Source of the DNA: B1 sp964355075
GTDB lineage: Bacteria > Bacteroidota > Bacteroidia > UKL13-3
Length of the DNA stretch: 64,000 bases
Assembly (NCBI GenBank): GCA_964355075.1
Contig: CAYHCF010000015.1
Location: 21,256 to 85,255, forward strand
Direction of reading: 5' to 3'
Part shown: piece by piece, positions 17,980 through 26,395 of the stretch
Layout of the letters: every line of letters starts with the position of its first letter
How positions within the stretch are numbered: position 1 is the first letter of the stretch
The notes under the pieces: model-generated
Databases searched by the model: none
What the model was told of the DNA's origin: nothing
What the model saw: the letters and a program-made list of their open reading frames with translations, nothing else
Program-made: the position numbers and the translations under genes

Positions 17980-18228
17980 ATGAATACAAAATTGACATTG
18001 ACCATTGAACAAACAATTATCGAAAAGGCGAAGAAATATGCCAATGACAAAGGTCGAAGTTTATCCGACATTATTGAAAACTACCTCAAAGTCATCACTA
18101 AAGAAGATAATAACGAAGGTGTTGAACTAACTCCAATTGTCAAATCACTAAAAGGTTCGTTTACAGCTTCAAAAAACATAAACTACAAGAAGGAACTCTC
18201 TAAAAGGCTGACAGAAAAATACCTTTAG
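17980..18228 (+). CDS. DUF6364-type antitoxin of a VapBC-like pair
   Basis: An 82-residue protein beginning with a ribbon-helix-helix pattern (KLTLTIEQTIIEKAKKYA, then GRSLSDIIENYLK), a DNA-binding dimer fold common in antitoxins. The basic C-terminal tail (KNINYKKELSKRLTEKYL) probably wraps the toxin. The toxin gene starts 2 bases after the stop. It should neutralise the PIN-domain RNase and repress the operon through the promoter at 17914. Confidence 0.82.
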   Translation: MNTKLTLTIEQTIIEKAKKYANDKGRSLSDIIENYLKVITKEDNNEGVELTPIVKSLKGSFTASKNINYKKELSKRLTEKYL

Positions 18229-18230
18229 CA

Positions 18231-18656
18231 ATGAAAAGAGTTCTAATTGATACCGATGTAATTTTAGACTTCCTTTTTGATAGAAAACCATTTTCTGAAA
18301 ATGCGGCAAAGGTTTTATCACTTTGCGAATCGAGAGAAATTAGCGGCTTCATCACATCAGTGATAATTAGCAATATATACTATATATTAAGGCAAACTTC
18401 TACACATGAGAAAGTTGTCGAAAAACTAATGCAATTGGTAAGCATAACAGATATACTTACAACGGGCCGAGAGGTTATCATCAAGGCTCTGAATTCAAAT
18501 TTTAAGGATTTTGAAGATGCATTGCAAAATTATTCAGCCGAAATGAATGGCCAAATTGATTTAGTTATCACAAGAAACGTCAAAGACTTTAAAAACAGTT
18601 CTCTTGGGGTAATGACTCCGGAAAATTATTTAAAGATAATAATGGCCAGCCAGTAA
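18231..18656 (+). CDS. vapC: PIN-domain toxin (VapC-like)
   Basis: A 141-residue PIN-domain protein. Acidic active-site residues are visible in VLIDTDVILDFLFDRKPF (Asp at 7 and 9), in the central FEDALQNYSA stretch and in DLVITRNVKDF. VapC toxins are Mg-dependent RNases that cut tRNA or rRNA. Encoded immediately after its antitoxin and intact. An 8-bp hairpin without a T-run follows. It lies beside the condensin-like operon, and whether this is chance cannot be judged. Confidence 0.85.
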   Translation: MKRVLIDTDVILDFLFDRKPFSENAAKVLSLCESREISGFITSVIISNIYYILRQTSTHEKVVEKLMQLVSITDILTTGREVIIKALNSNFKDFEDALQNYSAEMNGQIDLVITRNVKDFKNSSLGVMTPENYLKIIMASQ

Positions 18657-18678
18657 CAGTTAAGATTTCCTTCAAACC

Positions 18679-18702
18679 GCCTGCAAACCCTTTGTTGCAG
18701 GC
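18679..18702 (+). other. Hairpin after the toxin gene
   Basis: GCCTGCAA (18679-18686) pairs exactly with TTGCAGGC (18695-18702) across an 8-base loop. No T-run follows, so it is at best a weak intrinsic terminator between the toxin and the condensin-like operon. Confidence 0.45.
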
Positions 18703-18794
18703 CATCCTACATGCAAATCCGTACTTGTTAATTATCTGTGGGTTTCTTGTTGGTTTTGAATATTAATTTGCCTCAATAATTCGTACCGGGAAGC

Positions 18795-21446
18795 ATGTTA
18801 ACTTCACTTACTGTTCTAAACTCAAAAGTTTTCGGAAAAGCCGAAATCAGGTTGAATGACTGCGATAGTCTTCAATTGGTGGGTCCTAATAATATTGGGA
18901 AAAGTACCCTCATTTATGCGCTCAATTTTTTGTTTATCATCGACGGAAATAAGATGACCTTTAGTGGTCAGAGAAAAGGCGATAAAGAAACTTTACATCA
19001 TTATTTCCCGAACCCCAATCAAAGCTATATTGTATTTGAAATTTTCAAAAAATCTTATTATTGTATTTTAGTTAAACGAACAACTGATAGCGATTTAGAG
19101 TATTATCGTTTTAACAGTGAATACAAGGAATCCTTTTTTGTGGATGCGGATAAGAAATTGCTGAAATTTGATGAAGTACAGGAAGGGATGGTTGCTCAGG
19201 GAATTGAATTGATTCCGTTTAAGGACAAACGCGAAGTATTTAATATGGTTTACCAGCGTGGGCGCCGAAATAACGCCGTGGTTTGGCTTGAAGATAATGT
19301 GAAAACGGATGGCTTAAGCAATAACTTTTCCCGCATTTACCGATACCTGATCAATACCAAGCTTATCACCAATAAAAATCTGAAGGAGGCATTGATTGTT
19401 GCTGATAACCGGGAAAATGAAGGTCTTAACTTTTCTCAAAAAAACAAAAAAGACATTATTGATTTAAGGAAAATTAATAATGAAATCCGAAACCTGAAAT
19501 CGGTTAAAGGAGAGTTTGATGAATTTAGAGAAATTGTAAATTACTACGATGCCAAAACGAGAATAATCAATCAATTGTACGATGGGTTCACGGTAAATTA
19601 CGATAGCACCATGCCAACTTTGCAAAGCCAGTTGGTAGATCGAAACCAGAATATTGCCAGAATTAATGCCGAAATTAATGAGGGTTTAATTCCTCAAAAG
19701 GCTGACTTTGACCGAAAAATTGGCGGGAAGGATATAGAAATTCAAAACAGGGCACAATTATTAAATGAAAAGGAAATTGAAGTAAATGTCATCAATTCCT
19801 ATGATCCGCTTGAATTATTGAATGAATCTTTAATGAATTGGGATCAGAAAAGAAAAGAAGTTGAATCGCGGATTACCACTGTGGAGATTCAAAAGTTAAA
19901 CAGAACCCAAATTGAGCATAAGGTTTTGCAATTGCGGGATTCTATCAGCAGGTCCGAGAATCAAATAAAGAATTATGGAGATTTGTTAATCAATAAAATT
20001 TCCGGAAATAAAGAAAACCGGAAATTATTAAACGCAATCTTAAGTGAGCAGGTTAAGAGTTTGCCAGGAGAGCAGGTTTTAAAGGTTATTCATGAGGTTT
20101 CGAAAAATTTCAAAATATTCGATGGAGAAATTGATTTATCGGAAAATATTGTTTTACAGGATTTTAAGTCGGTGGAGGAAATTAGTGAGGAGTTGAATGA
20201 AATTAAAATTGATTTAAAAAATCAGGAAGCCCTCTTAGAAGTGGTAAAAGATATTGAAAAATCGCAAAATGAATTGGCCAAAATAAATGCAGAAATTGAT
20301 GAAATCAAAGGAAAAATACTCCGGATTCACGCAAAACCGCTTTTGTTATCAACGATTGAAAAATTGAAGGAAGACCTATATACCCTGAACGAAGAAAAAC
20401 AAAAATTAGAAGCCGAGCAAAATAAATTGGCTCAAAGTATTGCCAAATGTCAGTTGGAAGTGCAGGATTTAATTGGGGATAAAGATAAACGTGAAAGCCG
20501 GATTAAGGTATTGCAGGAGTATAAACAAATCCTGGATGGTTTTAATTTGGAACGGGAGCCGTTTGAGACTTCCGATGATTTGGATAATTTATACAAAAAA
20601 ATGCAGATCAATATCAGTGACAAACACGATTTGAAACTGAATAAAAATAATTTGTTTGATAAGCTAAAGAGTAAGCTCCAGTCAACTTTTGCCGATGAGC
20701 AGGATTTCATAAAATATGTGGAAGAAGAAATTGCCCTGATAGAGGATAAAGAGAGATCCATTTCGAGTTTGCTGGAAAATATTTCTGTTCAATTTGCCAA
20801 CCCGGCCTATAATTTGTTAAAGCGGTATGATGAATTTAAAGAGTTTGTTTACAATAAATTTAATACACGCTTATCACAGGCCCGTATTTCTGATATAGAA
20901 TCCTTAACGATTGAGTTGATGGATAACAAAAAACTGGTGGATGAATTGAAGAAGATAAGCCAGATTCAGCAGGTACGCGGACAAATGATGTTTGATTTTG
21001 ATCATTCAGAAAACCTGAAAGTATTAGATAATTATCTCGACAGCGGGAAAAGAATCGGGTTTGATGATTTGTTTGATATTACGCTTCATTTAACACGTAA
21101 AGGCATTACTAAAAATGTTGATTTGAACGAACAGATTGAATCGGACGGTACCGATAAAATGATCCGTTTGATCATTATCATGAATATTATAAACCGCCTT
21201 GCCATTAATGATGATGAAAACAGAATTGCTCTGTTTATTGACGAGGTAGCTACTATTGATAAGCATAACAGACCTGAATTGGTAAGGTTCTGCAAAGAGC
21301 ACCATTTCATCCCTATTTTTGCTGCCCCCGATGCAGTTGCCGGTTTTGGAAAATATTATTTTATTTACCCAAGCTCAGGCAAAATTAATGTGAACGAAAA
21401 AGTAAATGCCATGTATGGAGAAAGGAAGACAAGTGCGGTTTCTTGA
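18795..21446 (+). CDS. SMC-like ATPase of an MksBEF/Wadjet-type condensin
   Basis: An 883-residue ATPase with split ATP-binding halves. Walker A GPNNIGKST is at 30-38, close to the N terminus. Long coiled-coil segments fill about 220-390 and 460-720. A signature-like ESDGTDKM is at 782-789, and Walker B IALFIDE is at about 811-817. This is the layout of SMC/MukB-type proteins. The size fits MksB or JetC rather than MukB (about 1,500 residues). Genes for likely kleisin and MukE-like partners follow, so the complex would be a loop-extruding condensin for chromosome folding or plasmid defence. Order ATPase first is unusual compared with the F-E-B order known for mks operons. RecN/RecF-like ATPases are the main alternative. 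Confidence 0.75.
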   Translation: MLTSLTVLNSKVFGKAEIRLNDCDSLQLVGPNNIGKSTLIYALNFLFIIDGNKMTFSGQRKGDKETLHHYFPNPNQSYIVFEIFKKSYYCILVKRTTDSDLEYYRFNSEYKESFFVDADKKLLKFDEVQEGMVAQGIELIPFKDKREVFNMVYQRGRRNNAVVWLEDNVKTDGLSNNFSRIYRYLINTKLITNKNLKEALIVADNRENEGLNFSQKNKKDIIDLRKINNEIRNLKSVKGEFDEFREIVNYYDAKTRIINQLYDGFTVNYDSTMPTLQSQLVDRNQNIARINAEINEGLIPQKADFDRKIGGKDIEIQNRAQLLNEKEIEVNVINSYDPLELLNESLMNWDQKRKEVESRITTVEIQKLNRTQIEHKVLQLRDSISRSENQIKNYGDLLINKISGNKENRKLLNAILSEQVKSLPGEQVLKVIHEVSKNFKIFDGEIDLSENIVLQDFKSVEEISEELNEIKIDLKNQEALLEVVKDIEKSQNELAKINAEIDEIKGKILRIHAKPLLLSTIEKLKEDLYTLNEEKQKLEAEQNKLAQSIAKCQLEVQDLIGDKDKRESRIKVLQEYKQILDGFNLEREPFETSDDLDNLYKKMQINISDKHDLKLNKNNLFDKLKSKLQSTFADEQDFIKYVEEEIALIEDKERSISSLLENISVQFANPAYNLLKRYDEFKEFVYNKFNTRLSQARISDIESLTIELMDNKKLVDELKKISQIQQVRGQMMFDFDHSENLKVLDNYLDSGKRIGFDDLFDITLHLTRKGITKNVDLNEQIESDGTDKMIRLIIIMNIINRLAINDDENRIALFIDEVATIDKHNRPELVRFCKEHHFIPIFAAPDAVAGFGKYYFIYPSSGKINVNEKVNAMYGERKTSAVS

Positions 21447-21481
21447 TCGCAATTGTTGCAAAATATTTATAGTCAGAATAC

Positions 21482-22687
21482 ATGTTAAAGGCTGAACCTA
21501 AAACGATTTTAAACTTTCTTGCTAATTACTACGATAGCATTAAAGACCTGTTCGACCTTCAAACCAACGAAGGACTTATCAGAAAAGAACGCCTTGCTCA
21601 GAATATAGCGAATAGGGGCGAGGCAATTGAGCAACAGCTTATAGATTATAAAATCATCCGTAAGCTAGGAGAGGATTTTGAGTTCAGGGATACCTATTAT
21701 AAACTTTTTGAATTTATCCTGAATGAATTCAGGCCTTTGTTGCCGGAAACGATTCAAAAATATGAGCACTCCATTGGAATTTTATTTAAGAAAATAAGAG
21801 AAGGCATTGCAGGTGATAAGTTGATTTTGAGTCAGCGTATGGGTGATTTATACAATGAAATAAAAGAGTTTAGTGAGGCGGTTGAAAAGAATACCATCCG
21901 TTTATTGGCCGAAACGCGCGAGTTAAAATCTAATGTAGATAAACTGGATTATAAAGAAAAGGTGCGGAAGGCAAGTTTCTGGATTGATTATTATATTACT
22001 CCTTTAAACAATATTCTGGATATTAACCATGCTGAATCCATTACCAATAAATTATTTGATATTTCAAATTATTTTAATATCCGAAGGTTAAATTTCGATG
22101 ATGAATCGATACGGGTTCAATTTGAAAAAACCTATTCTTTTTTGGTACATACAAATGATGATTTATTACGGCAATCGAAACTGCTAACCAATGAGTTATT
22201 ACCTTTAATAGAAAGAATACGTACCGAATCCATCATTTTAACCGGGTGGATAGAATTTTTGAAAGCGCCTTATAAATCGCCTTTGCCAAAATTGTTTATG
22301 ATTGAACGCCATTTCCCTTATAGCAACGATATGTATCTGAATGCGAAAGAATATGTTGAGCAGTTCGCCACGGATGAAAAAATAATGATTGATGAGCCTT
22401 TTGCCATGAGCGATAAATGGGTTTTCAAAAAAGATTTTTATAAAGATAAGATGATGAAACAATTGCCAGTTGACCATTTTTTTGAATGGTGTGGCTTAAT
22501 TCTGAAGAAAGATTATCAAGACATTGAAACCGATAAGTTCTTTGCACTTTCCTCCTTATTGTTTGAAGAAGGAATTAGCATAGAAGTGGACATAATGGAT
22601 GAAAGAAAACTGATTAATACCAGTCATATGACCTTACGCGTACCAAAAATTAAAATAGCTAAATATGGAATTCCCAAGATATCATAA
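21482..22687 (+). CDS. Probable kleisin subunit (MksF/JetA-like)
   Basis: A 401-residue, mostly helical protein with no signal peptide. The first about 90 residues (NYYDSIKDLFDLQTNEGLIR, then KIIRKLGEDFEFRDTYYKLF) look like a winged-helix unit. The centre (about 90-260) is a long helical bundle with heptad character (AVEKNTIRLLAETRELKSNV). The C-terminal part (about 280-401) returns to mixed structure. MukF/MksF/JetA kleisins have this three-part plan, bridging the ATPase heads. It starts 35 bases after the ATPase gene and overlaps the next gene by 23 bases, so the three are one operon. Assignment rests on context, size and architecture, not on a diagnostic motif. Confidence 0.6.
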   Translation: MLKAEPKTILNFLANYYDSIKDLFDLQTNEGLIRKERLAQNIANRGEAIEQQLIDYKIIRKLGEDFEFRDTYYKLFEFILNEFRPLLPETIQKYEHSIGILFKKIREGIAGDKLILSQRMGDLYNEIKEFSEAVEKNTIRLLAETRELKSNVDKLDYKEKVRKASFWIDYYITPLNNILDINHAESITNKLFDISNYFNIRRLNFDDESIRVQFEKTYSFLVHTNDDLLRQSKLLTNELLPLIERIRTESIILTGWIEFLKAPYKSPLPKLFMIERHFPYSNDMYLNAKEYVEQFATDEKIMIDEPFAMSDKWVFKKDFYKDKMMKQLPVDHFFEWCGLILKKDYQDIETDKFFALSSLLFEEGISIEVDIMDERKLINTSHMTLRVPKIKIAKYGIPKIS

Positions 22688-23189
22688 AGAAATTGTAAGT
22701 GATTTACTGATCGGAAAATTTATTCTGGCATCCGACCCTAAGTTTATCTCATTAAAAGAAAATGTTGCTTTTTATGAAAGTTTTTTTAAAGAAAGTTTTG
22801 GGTTTGATTTAGAAATAAAAAGCGACTTTGGATATATATTAAGTTACGAAACGAACGAACTCATGAGCAGGGATATTTGCCTTTTTTTTGCGATTCTTTG
22901 TTATGAAATGGATAAAGACGGAAAGAATTTTCTGGAAGAAATTCAATATGCCGAGATTGAACATGAAAAGATTGATGAATATTTCGAAAACAGTTCCTAT
23001 GCCGATTTGATCACAAATAATAATCAGCTAAAGAATGGGGAAACCAGGCGGGATTTTATAAAAACTTTAAGCAGGCGAAATATTATTGAACGCAATGGGG
23101 ATTTAAAATTTACTTTTACGCCCGCCTATAAAGTGTTTATTGATTTTGCGAATGATTTTGCAAAAGGAAAACTAATTCCTGAAACCTGA
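22665..23189 (+). CDS. Probable MukE-like (KITE) subunit (MksE/JetB-like)
   Basis: A 174-residue protein. Its ATG lies inside the end of the kleisin-like gene, indicating coupled translation. The sequence alternates helices and short strands compatible with winged-helix domains: DIEIKSDFGYILSY-like strands, then SRDICLFFAILCYEM, and a late TRRDFIKTLSRRNIIERN stretch followed by strands (LKFTFTPAYKVF). MukE, MksE and JetB are of this size and sit next to the kleisin gene. No nuclease subunit (MksG/JetD) follows; the next gene is aroC, 54 bases on. Confidence 0.58.
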   Translation: MEFPRYHKEIVSDLLIGKFILASDPKFISLKENVAFYESFFKESFGFDLEIKSDFGYILSYETNELMSRDICLFFAILCYEMDKDGKNFLEEIQYAEIEHEKIDEYFENSSYADLITNNNQLKNGETRRDFIKTLSRRNIIERNGDLKFTFTPAYKVFIDFANDFAKGKLIPET

Positions 23190-23243
23190 AAAAGTTAAAC
23201 GGATAAAAGTTCTAAACATATAATACGGCAAATAAATAATCAT

Positions 23244-24317
23244 ATGGCTGGCAACTCATTCGGAGAAATATTTAAGATTACAAGCTTTGGTGAAAGTCAT
23301 GGGCATTCAATTGGAGTAGTTATTGACGGTTGTATGCCTAATTTGCATGTGGATATGTCATTTATTCAGAACGAATTAAACCGCCGCAGGCCGGGGCAAT
23401 CCAGCATTACTACTTCCAGAAATGAGGCCGATGAATTCGAAATTTTAAGTGGTGTTTTTGAGGGCAAAACTACCGGAACTCCCATTGCCGTAATTGTTAG
23501 AAATCTGGATCAGCGCCCACAGGATTATTCAGCCCTGAAAGATATTTATCGTCCTTCTCATGCTGATTATACCTACCAACAGAAATATGGAATCCGCGAT
23601 TATCGAGGCGGAGGCAGGCAATCTGCAAGAGAAACTATTTCGAGAGTGATAGCCGGAGCGTTTGCTAAAATGATGCTAAAAACGGAGGGAATAAAAATTC
23701 AGGCTTATGTTTCTCAGGTTTATGATATCAAAGTTTCAAAAAACTATACCGAATTGAGTTTGGATCAAACCGAAAACAATGTGGTTCGTTGTCCTGAGGC
23801 AGGAACAGCAGACTTGATGATTGAAGTTATTGAAAAGGCAAAAAAAGAAGGAGATTCTCTGGGTGGCATTATTACCTGTGTTTGTTCAGGAATTCCTCCC
23901 GGATTGGGGGAACCGGTTTTTGATAAATTACATGCGGATCTTGCTAAAGCCATGTTAAGTATAAATGCTGTAAAAGGTTTTGAAATTGGCAGCGGATTTG
24001 GTTCAGTTTTGAAAAAAGGAAGTGAACTGAATGATATTTTTGAAATGGAAGAAGGAGAAATTAAAACAAAATCCAATAATAGCGGGGGCATTCAGGGCGG
24101 TATTTCCAATGGGGAAGACATCTATTTTAACGTGGCTTTTAAACCGGTTGCAACCATAGAGAAAGAACAATCAACCGTAAATGAAAGTCAGGAATCCGTA
24201 ACGTATATTCCCAAAGGCAGGCATGATCCTTGCGTAGTGCCACGGGCTGTTCCGATTGTTGAAGCAATGGCAGCGCTTGTTTTGGTTGATCATTTCCTAA
24301 GAAACAAAATTTATTAA
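23244..24317 (+). CDS. aroC: Chorismate synthase
   Basis: A 357-residue enzyme catalysing the last common step of aromatic amino acid synthesis: EPSP to chorismate with loss of phosphate, using reduced FMN. Family signatures are visible at GEIFKITSFGESHGHSIGVV (start), RRRPGQSSITTSRNEADEFE, RDYRGGGRQSARETISRVIAG in the middle, and RHDPCVVPRAVPIVEAMAAL near the end. Full length. It stands downstream of the condensin-like operon, but the functions are unrelated. Identification is secure. Confidence 0.98.
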   Translation: MAGNSFGEIFKITSFGESHGHSIGVVIDGCMPNLHVDMSFIQNELNRRRPGQSSITTSRNEADEFEILSGVFEGKTTGTPIAVIVRNLDQRPQDYSALKDIYRPSHADYTYQQKYGIRDYRGGGRQSARETISRVIAGAFAKMMLKTEGIKIQAYVSQVYDIKVSKNYTELSLDQTENNVVRCPEAGTADLMIEVIEKAKKEGDSLGGIITCVCSGIPPGLGEPVFDKLHADLAKAMLSINAVKGFEIGSGFGSVLKKGSELNDIFEMEEGEIKTKSNNSGGIQGGISNGEDIYFNVAFKPVATIEKEQSTVNESQESVTYIPKGRHDPCVVPRAVPIVEAMAALVLVDHFLRNKIY

Positions 24318-24354
24318 TTTCATAGTTAAGGCAATAATATCACGATTATTTGCC

Positions 24355-24375
24355 TAAATTTGTATTCTAAATTTG
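24355..24375 (+). promoter_or_regulatory. Candidate -7 elements before the M43 protease gene
   Basis: TAAATTTG occurs twice, at 24355-24362 and 24368-24375, both matching TAnnTTTG. The first is better placed relative to the ATG at 24380. No clear -33 element is seen. Confidence 0.35.
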
Positions 24376-24379
24376 TTTA

Positions 24380-26212
24380 ATGAGAAAAATTACTTTGTTA
24401 TTTGGGTTTCTATTGTCTGCAAGCATTGCTATTAGTCAACAAATTGTGCCTTGTGCAACAGATGAATTTTTTAACGAAAGTGTAAAGTCTCATCCTGAGA
24501 TAAAAATGGAAGAAACGCTGGCAAATGCGATGGCATCGAATCAGGTAATTTTACGCAAAGCAGGAGGTATTCTATATTTTCCGGTTGTATTTCATGTAAT
24601 TCATAAATATGGTTTCGAAAATATTTCGCAGGCTCAAATCAATGATGCCATTCGGGTATTAAACGAAGACTTCCGAAAAGTTTCAGGTACAAATGGGGGT
24701 TCAAGTACAGATCCTTTGGCAAGCGATATGCAATATGAATTTAGATTGGCACAGTTTGATCCTAATGGTCAGCCAACTAATGGCGTAAACCGAATTTACA
24801 ATACCGGAACGGATAATGCTCAAGACCCACAGAAGGCATTAAGTCGTTGGGATTCAAAAAGATACTATAATATTTGGGCGGTGAATACCATATATAACAC
24901 AACTCCAGGCACCACCATTTTAGGTTATGCTCAGTTTCCATATCAAATTAATTCCCAGGGTAGTACAGATGGCGTAATGGTTAGAGCCGATCAGGTTGGG
25001 GTGATTGATATCGGATCAACCTCACAACAAGGCAGAACCTTAACCCATGAATCGGGACACTGGGTAGGTTTATACCATCCTTTTCAAAATGGTTGTGTTG
25101 GAAATACGGCTTCAAACTGCGCCTCTCAGGGAGATCAGGTTTGTGATACACCACCAGTTTCCACTTCGACAAATGGTTGTCCGACCAGCAGAAATTCCTG
25201 TACGAATGATGTTCCGGATAAACCGGATCAGATAAAAAATTACATGGATTATGCAGACGGGAATTGCATGAATTTATTTACAGTTGGGCAAAAAACCCGA
25301 GGTGACCAAATGGTTACTGCCTATCGGGGAATTGCCACTTCATCTTCCAATTTAGCTTCGATCGGACTCAATACCGACGGGACTTACAAAACCTTAACGG
25401 CATCGGCAAATAAAGCACCTTACAAATTTGGTTTTGATGTAAGTAATTTATCAGGAACCGGCTGGACCATTCAAAATTATATGAGTCCGGGAGATAGTGG
25501 CTGGGCATTGAATAATTCAGTTTTTGCAAGCGGAAGTGCTTGTATGAGTGCTCAGAACCTTAAAAATAACAGGCTTAACGTTAGAAATGCTTTTATAGCA
25601 CCCGGTATTGATATCACCGGCTTAACAGCACCCACTTTGAGTTTTTATCTTGCTTATGCAAAAAGATTAACGGTTAGTGGAGATAGGCTTAGGGTGTTTG
25701 TTTCAAACAATTATGGTCGTACCGAAATATTGGTTCGAACCATTCTGGCCTCTGAAATGGAGACGGGAACCTTATCTACTGTTGCTTTTACCCCCACAGC
25801 CGGTGAATGGAAAAAATTTACTATTGATCTGACTCCTTACCTTGCTTATACCAATTGCAGGATAAGATTTGAGCTTCAATCTTTAAAGGGAAATAATATT
25901 TATTTTGATGAATTCAGTATTTCTGAACCAACAGGAGTAGCGGATATTTTGAAGCAAAACATGCAATTTTCGTTTTTTCCGAATCCGGCCCATCATCAGG
26001 CAAGAATTACTTTTCAAAATAGCTATAGCCAGGGAATTGAAATGCTAATCATGGATATTAATGGAAAGGTAGTTAAGCGTTTGGAAAAGCAAATATTTGA
26101 TAGGGGTATGCATGATGTGGAAATTCCTTTGGAGGATATTTCGGTTGGATTATACCTTTTACAGGTAAAAACTGATGGTGGATACTTTACACATAAATTT
26201 TTAGCAGATTAA
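24380..26212 (+). CDS. Secreted M43-family metalloprotease with T9SS tail
   Basis: A 610-residue zinc protease. Signal peptide about 1-19 (ASIAISQ). Zinc motif HESGHWVGLYH at 223-233 (HExxHxxGLxH), with Cys-rich loops after it and a Met-turn region around NYMDYADGNCMN. A jelly-roll-like region (about 345-520) follows, then a T9SS type A tail (about 530-610, FFPNPAHHQARITF to LYLLQVKTDGG). Pappalysin/cytophagalysin-type enzymes of this kind cleave external proteins. It is exported by Sec and T9SS and likely surface-bound or released. It stands alone with its own terminator. Confidence 0.93.
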   Translation: MRKITLLFGFLLSASIAISQQIVPCATDEFFNESVKSHPEIKMEETLANAMASNQVILRKAGGILYFPVVFHVIHKYGFENISQAQINDAIRVLNEDFRKVSGTNGGSSTDPLASDMQYEFRLAQFDPNGQPTNGVNRIYNTGTDNAQDPQKALSRWDSKRYYNIWAVNTIYNTTPGTTILGYAQFPYQINSQGSTDGVMVRADQVGVIDIGSTSQQGRTLTHESGHWVGLYHPFQNGCVGNTASNCASQGDQVCDTPPVSTSTNGCPTSRNSCTNDVPDKPDQIKNYMDYADGNCMNLFTVGQKTRGDQMVTAYRGIATSSSNLASIGLNTDGTYKTLTASANKAPYKFGFDVSNLSGTGWTIQNYMSPGDSGWALNNSVFASGSACMSAQNLKNNRLNVRNAFIAPGIDITGLTAPTLSFYLAYAKRLTVSGDRLRVFVSNNYGRTEILVRTILASEMETGTLSTVAFTPTAGEWKKFTIDLTPYLAYTNCRIRFELQSLKGNNIYFDEFSISEPTGVADILKQNMQFSFFPNPAHHQARITFQNSYSQGIEMLIMDINGKVVKRLEKQIFDRGMHDVEIPLEDISVGLYLLQVKTDGGYFTHKFLAD

Positions 26213-26245
26213 CATGCTAAGATTAATTTGCTTAGAATCTTTGTT

Positions 26246-26280
26246 AAAGCCGCCCCACGCGCGGCTTTTTATTTTTTTTA
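26246..26280 (+). terminator. Intrinsic terminator after the M43 protease
   Basis: AAAGCCGC (26246-26253) pairs with GCGGCTTT (26261-26268) across a 7-base loop, followed by a T-rich tail. Separates the protease from topA. Confidence 0.75.
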
Positions 26281-26395
26281 CGGTTAGGAATTCAGATATT
26301 GTGCCCGGCAAATTTTGATTTTCGCGAAACCGGGTATATTTTTTTTAGTCCTGTATGATTGAAATTAGTTGATTATTTTATAGATAGAAGAAAAG

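Noticed and set aside
18795..23189. Complete four-gene Wadjet system
   Set aside because: No TOPRIM/JetD-like gene is adjacent; only three subunits are seen.
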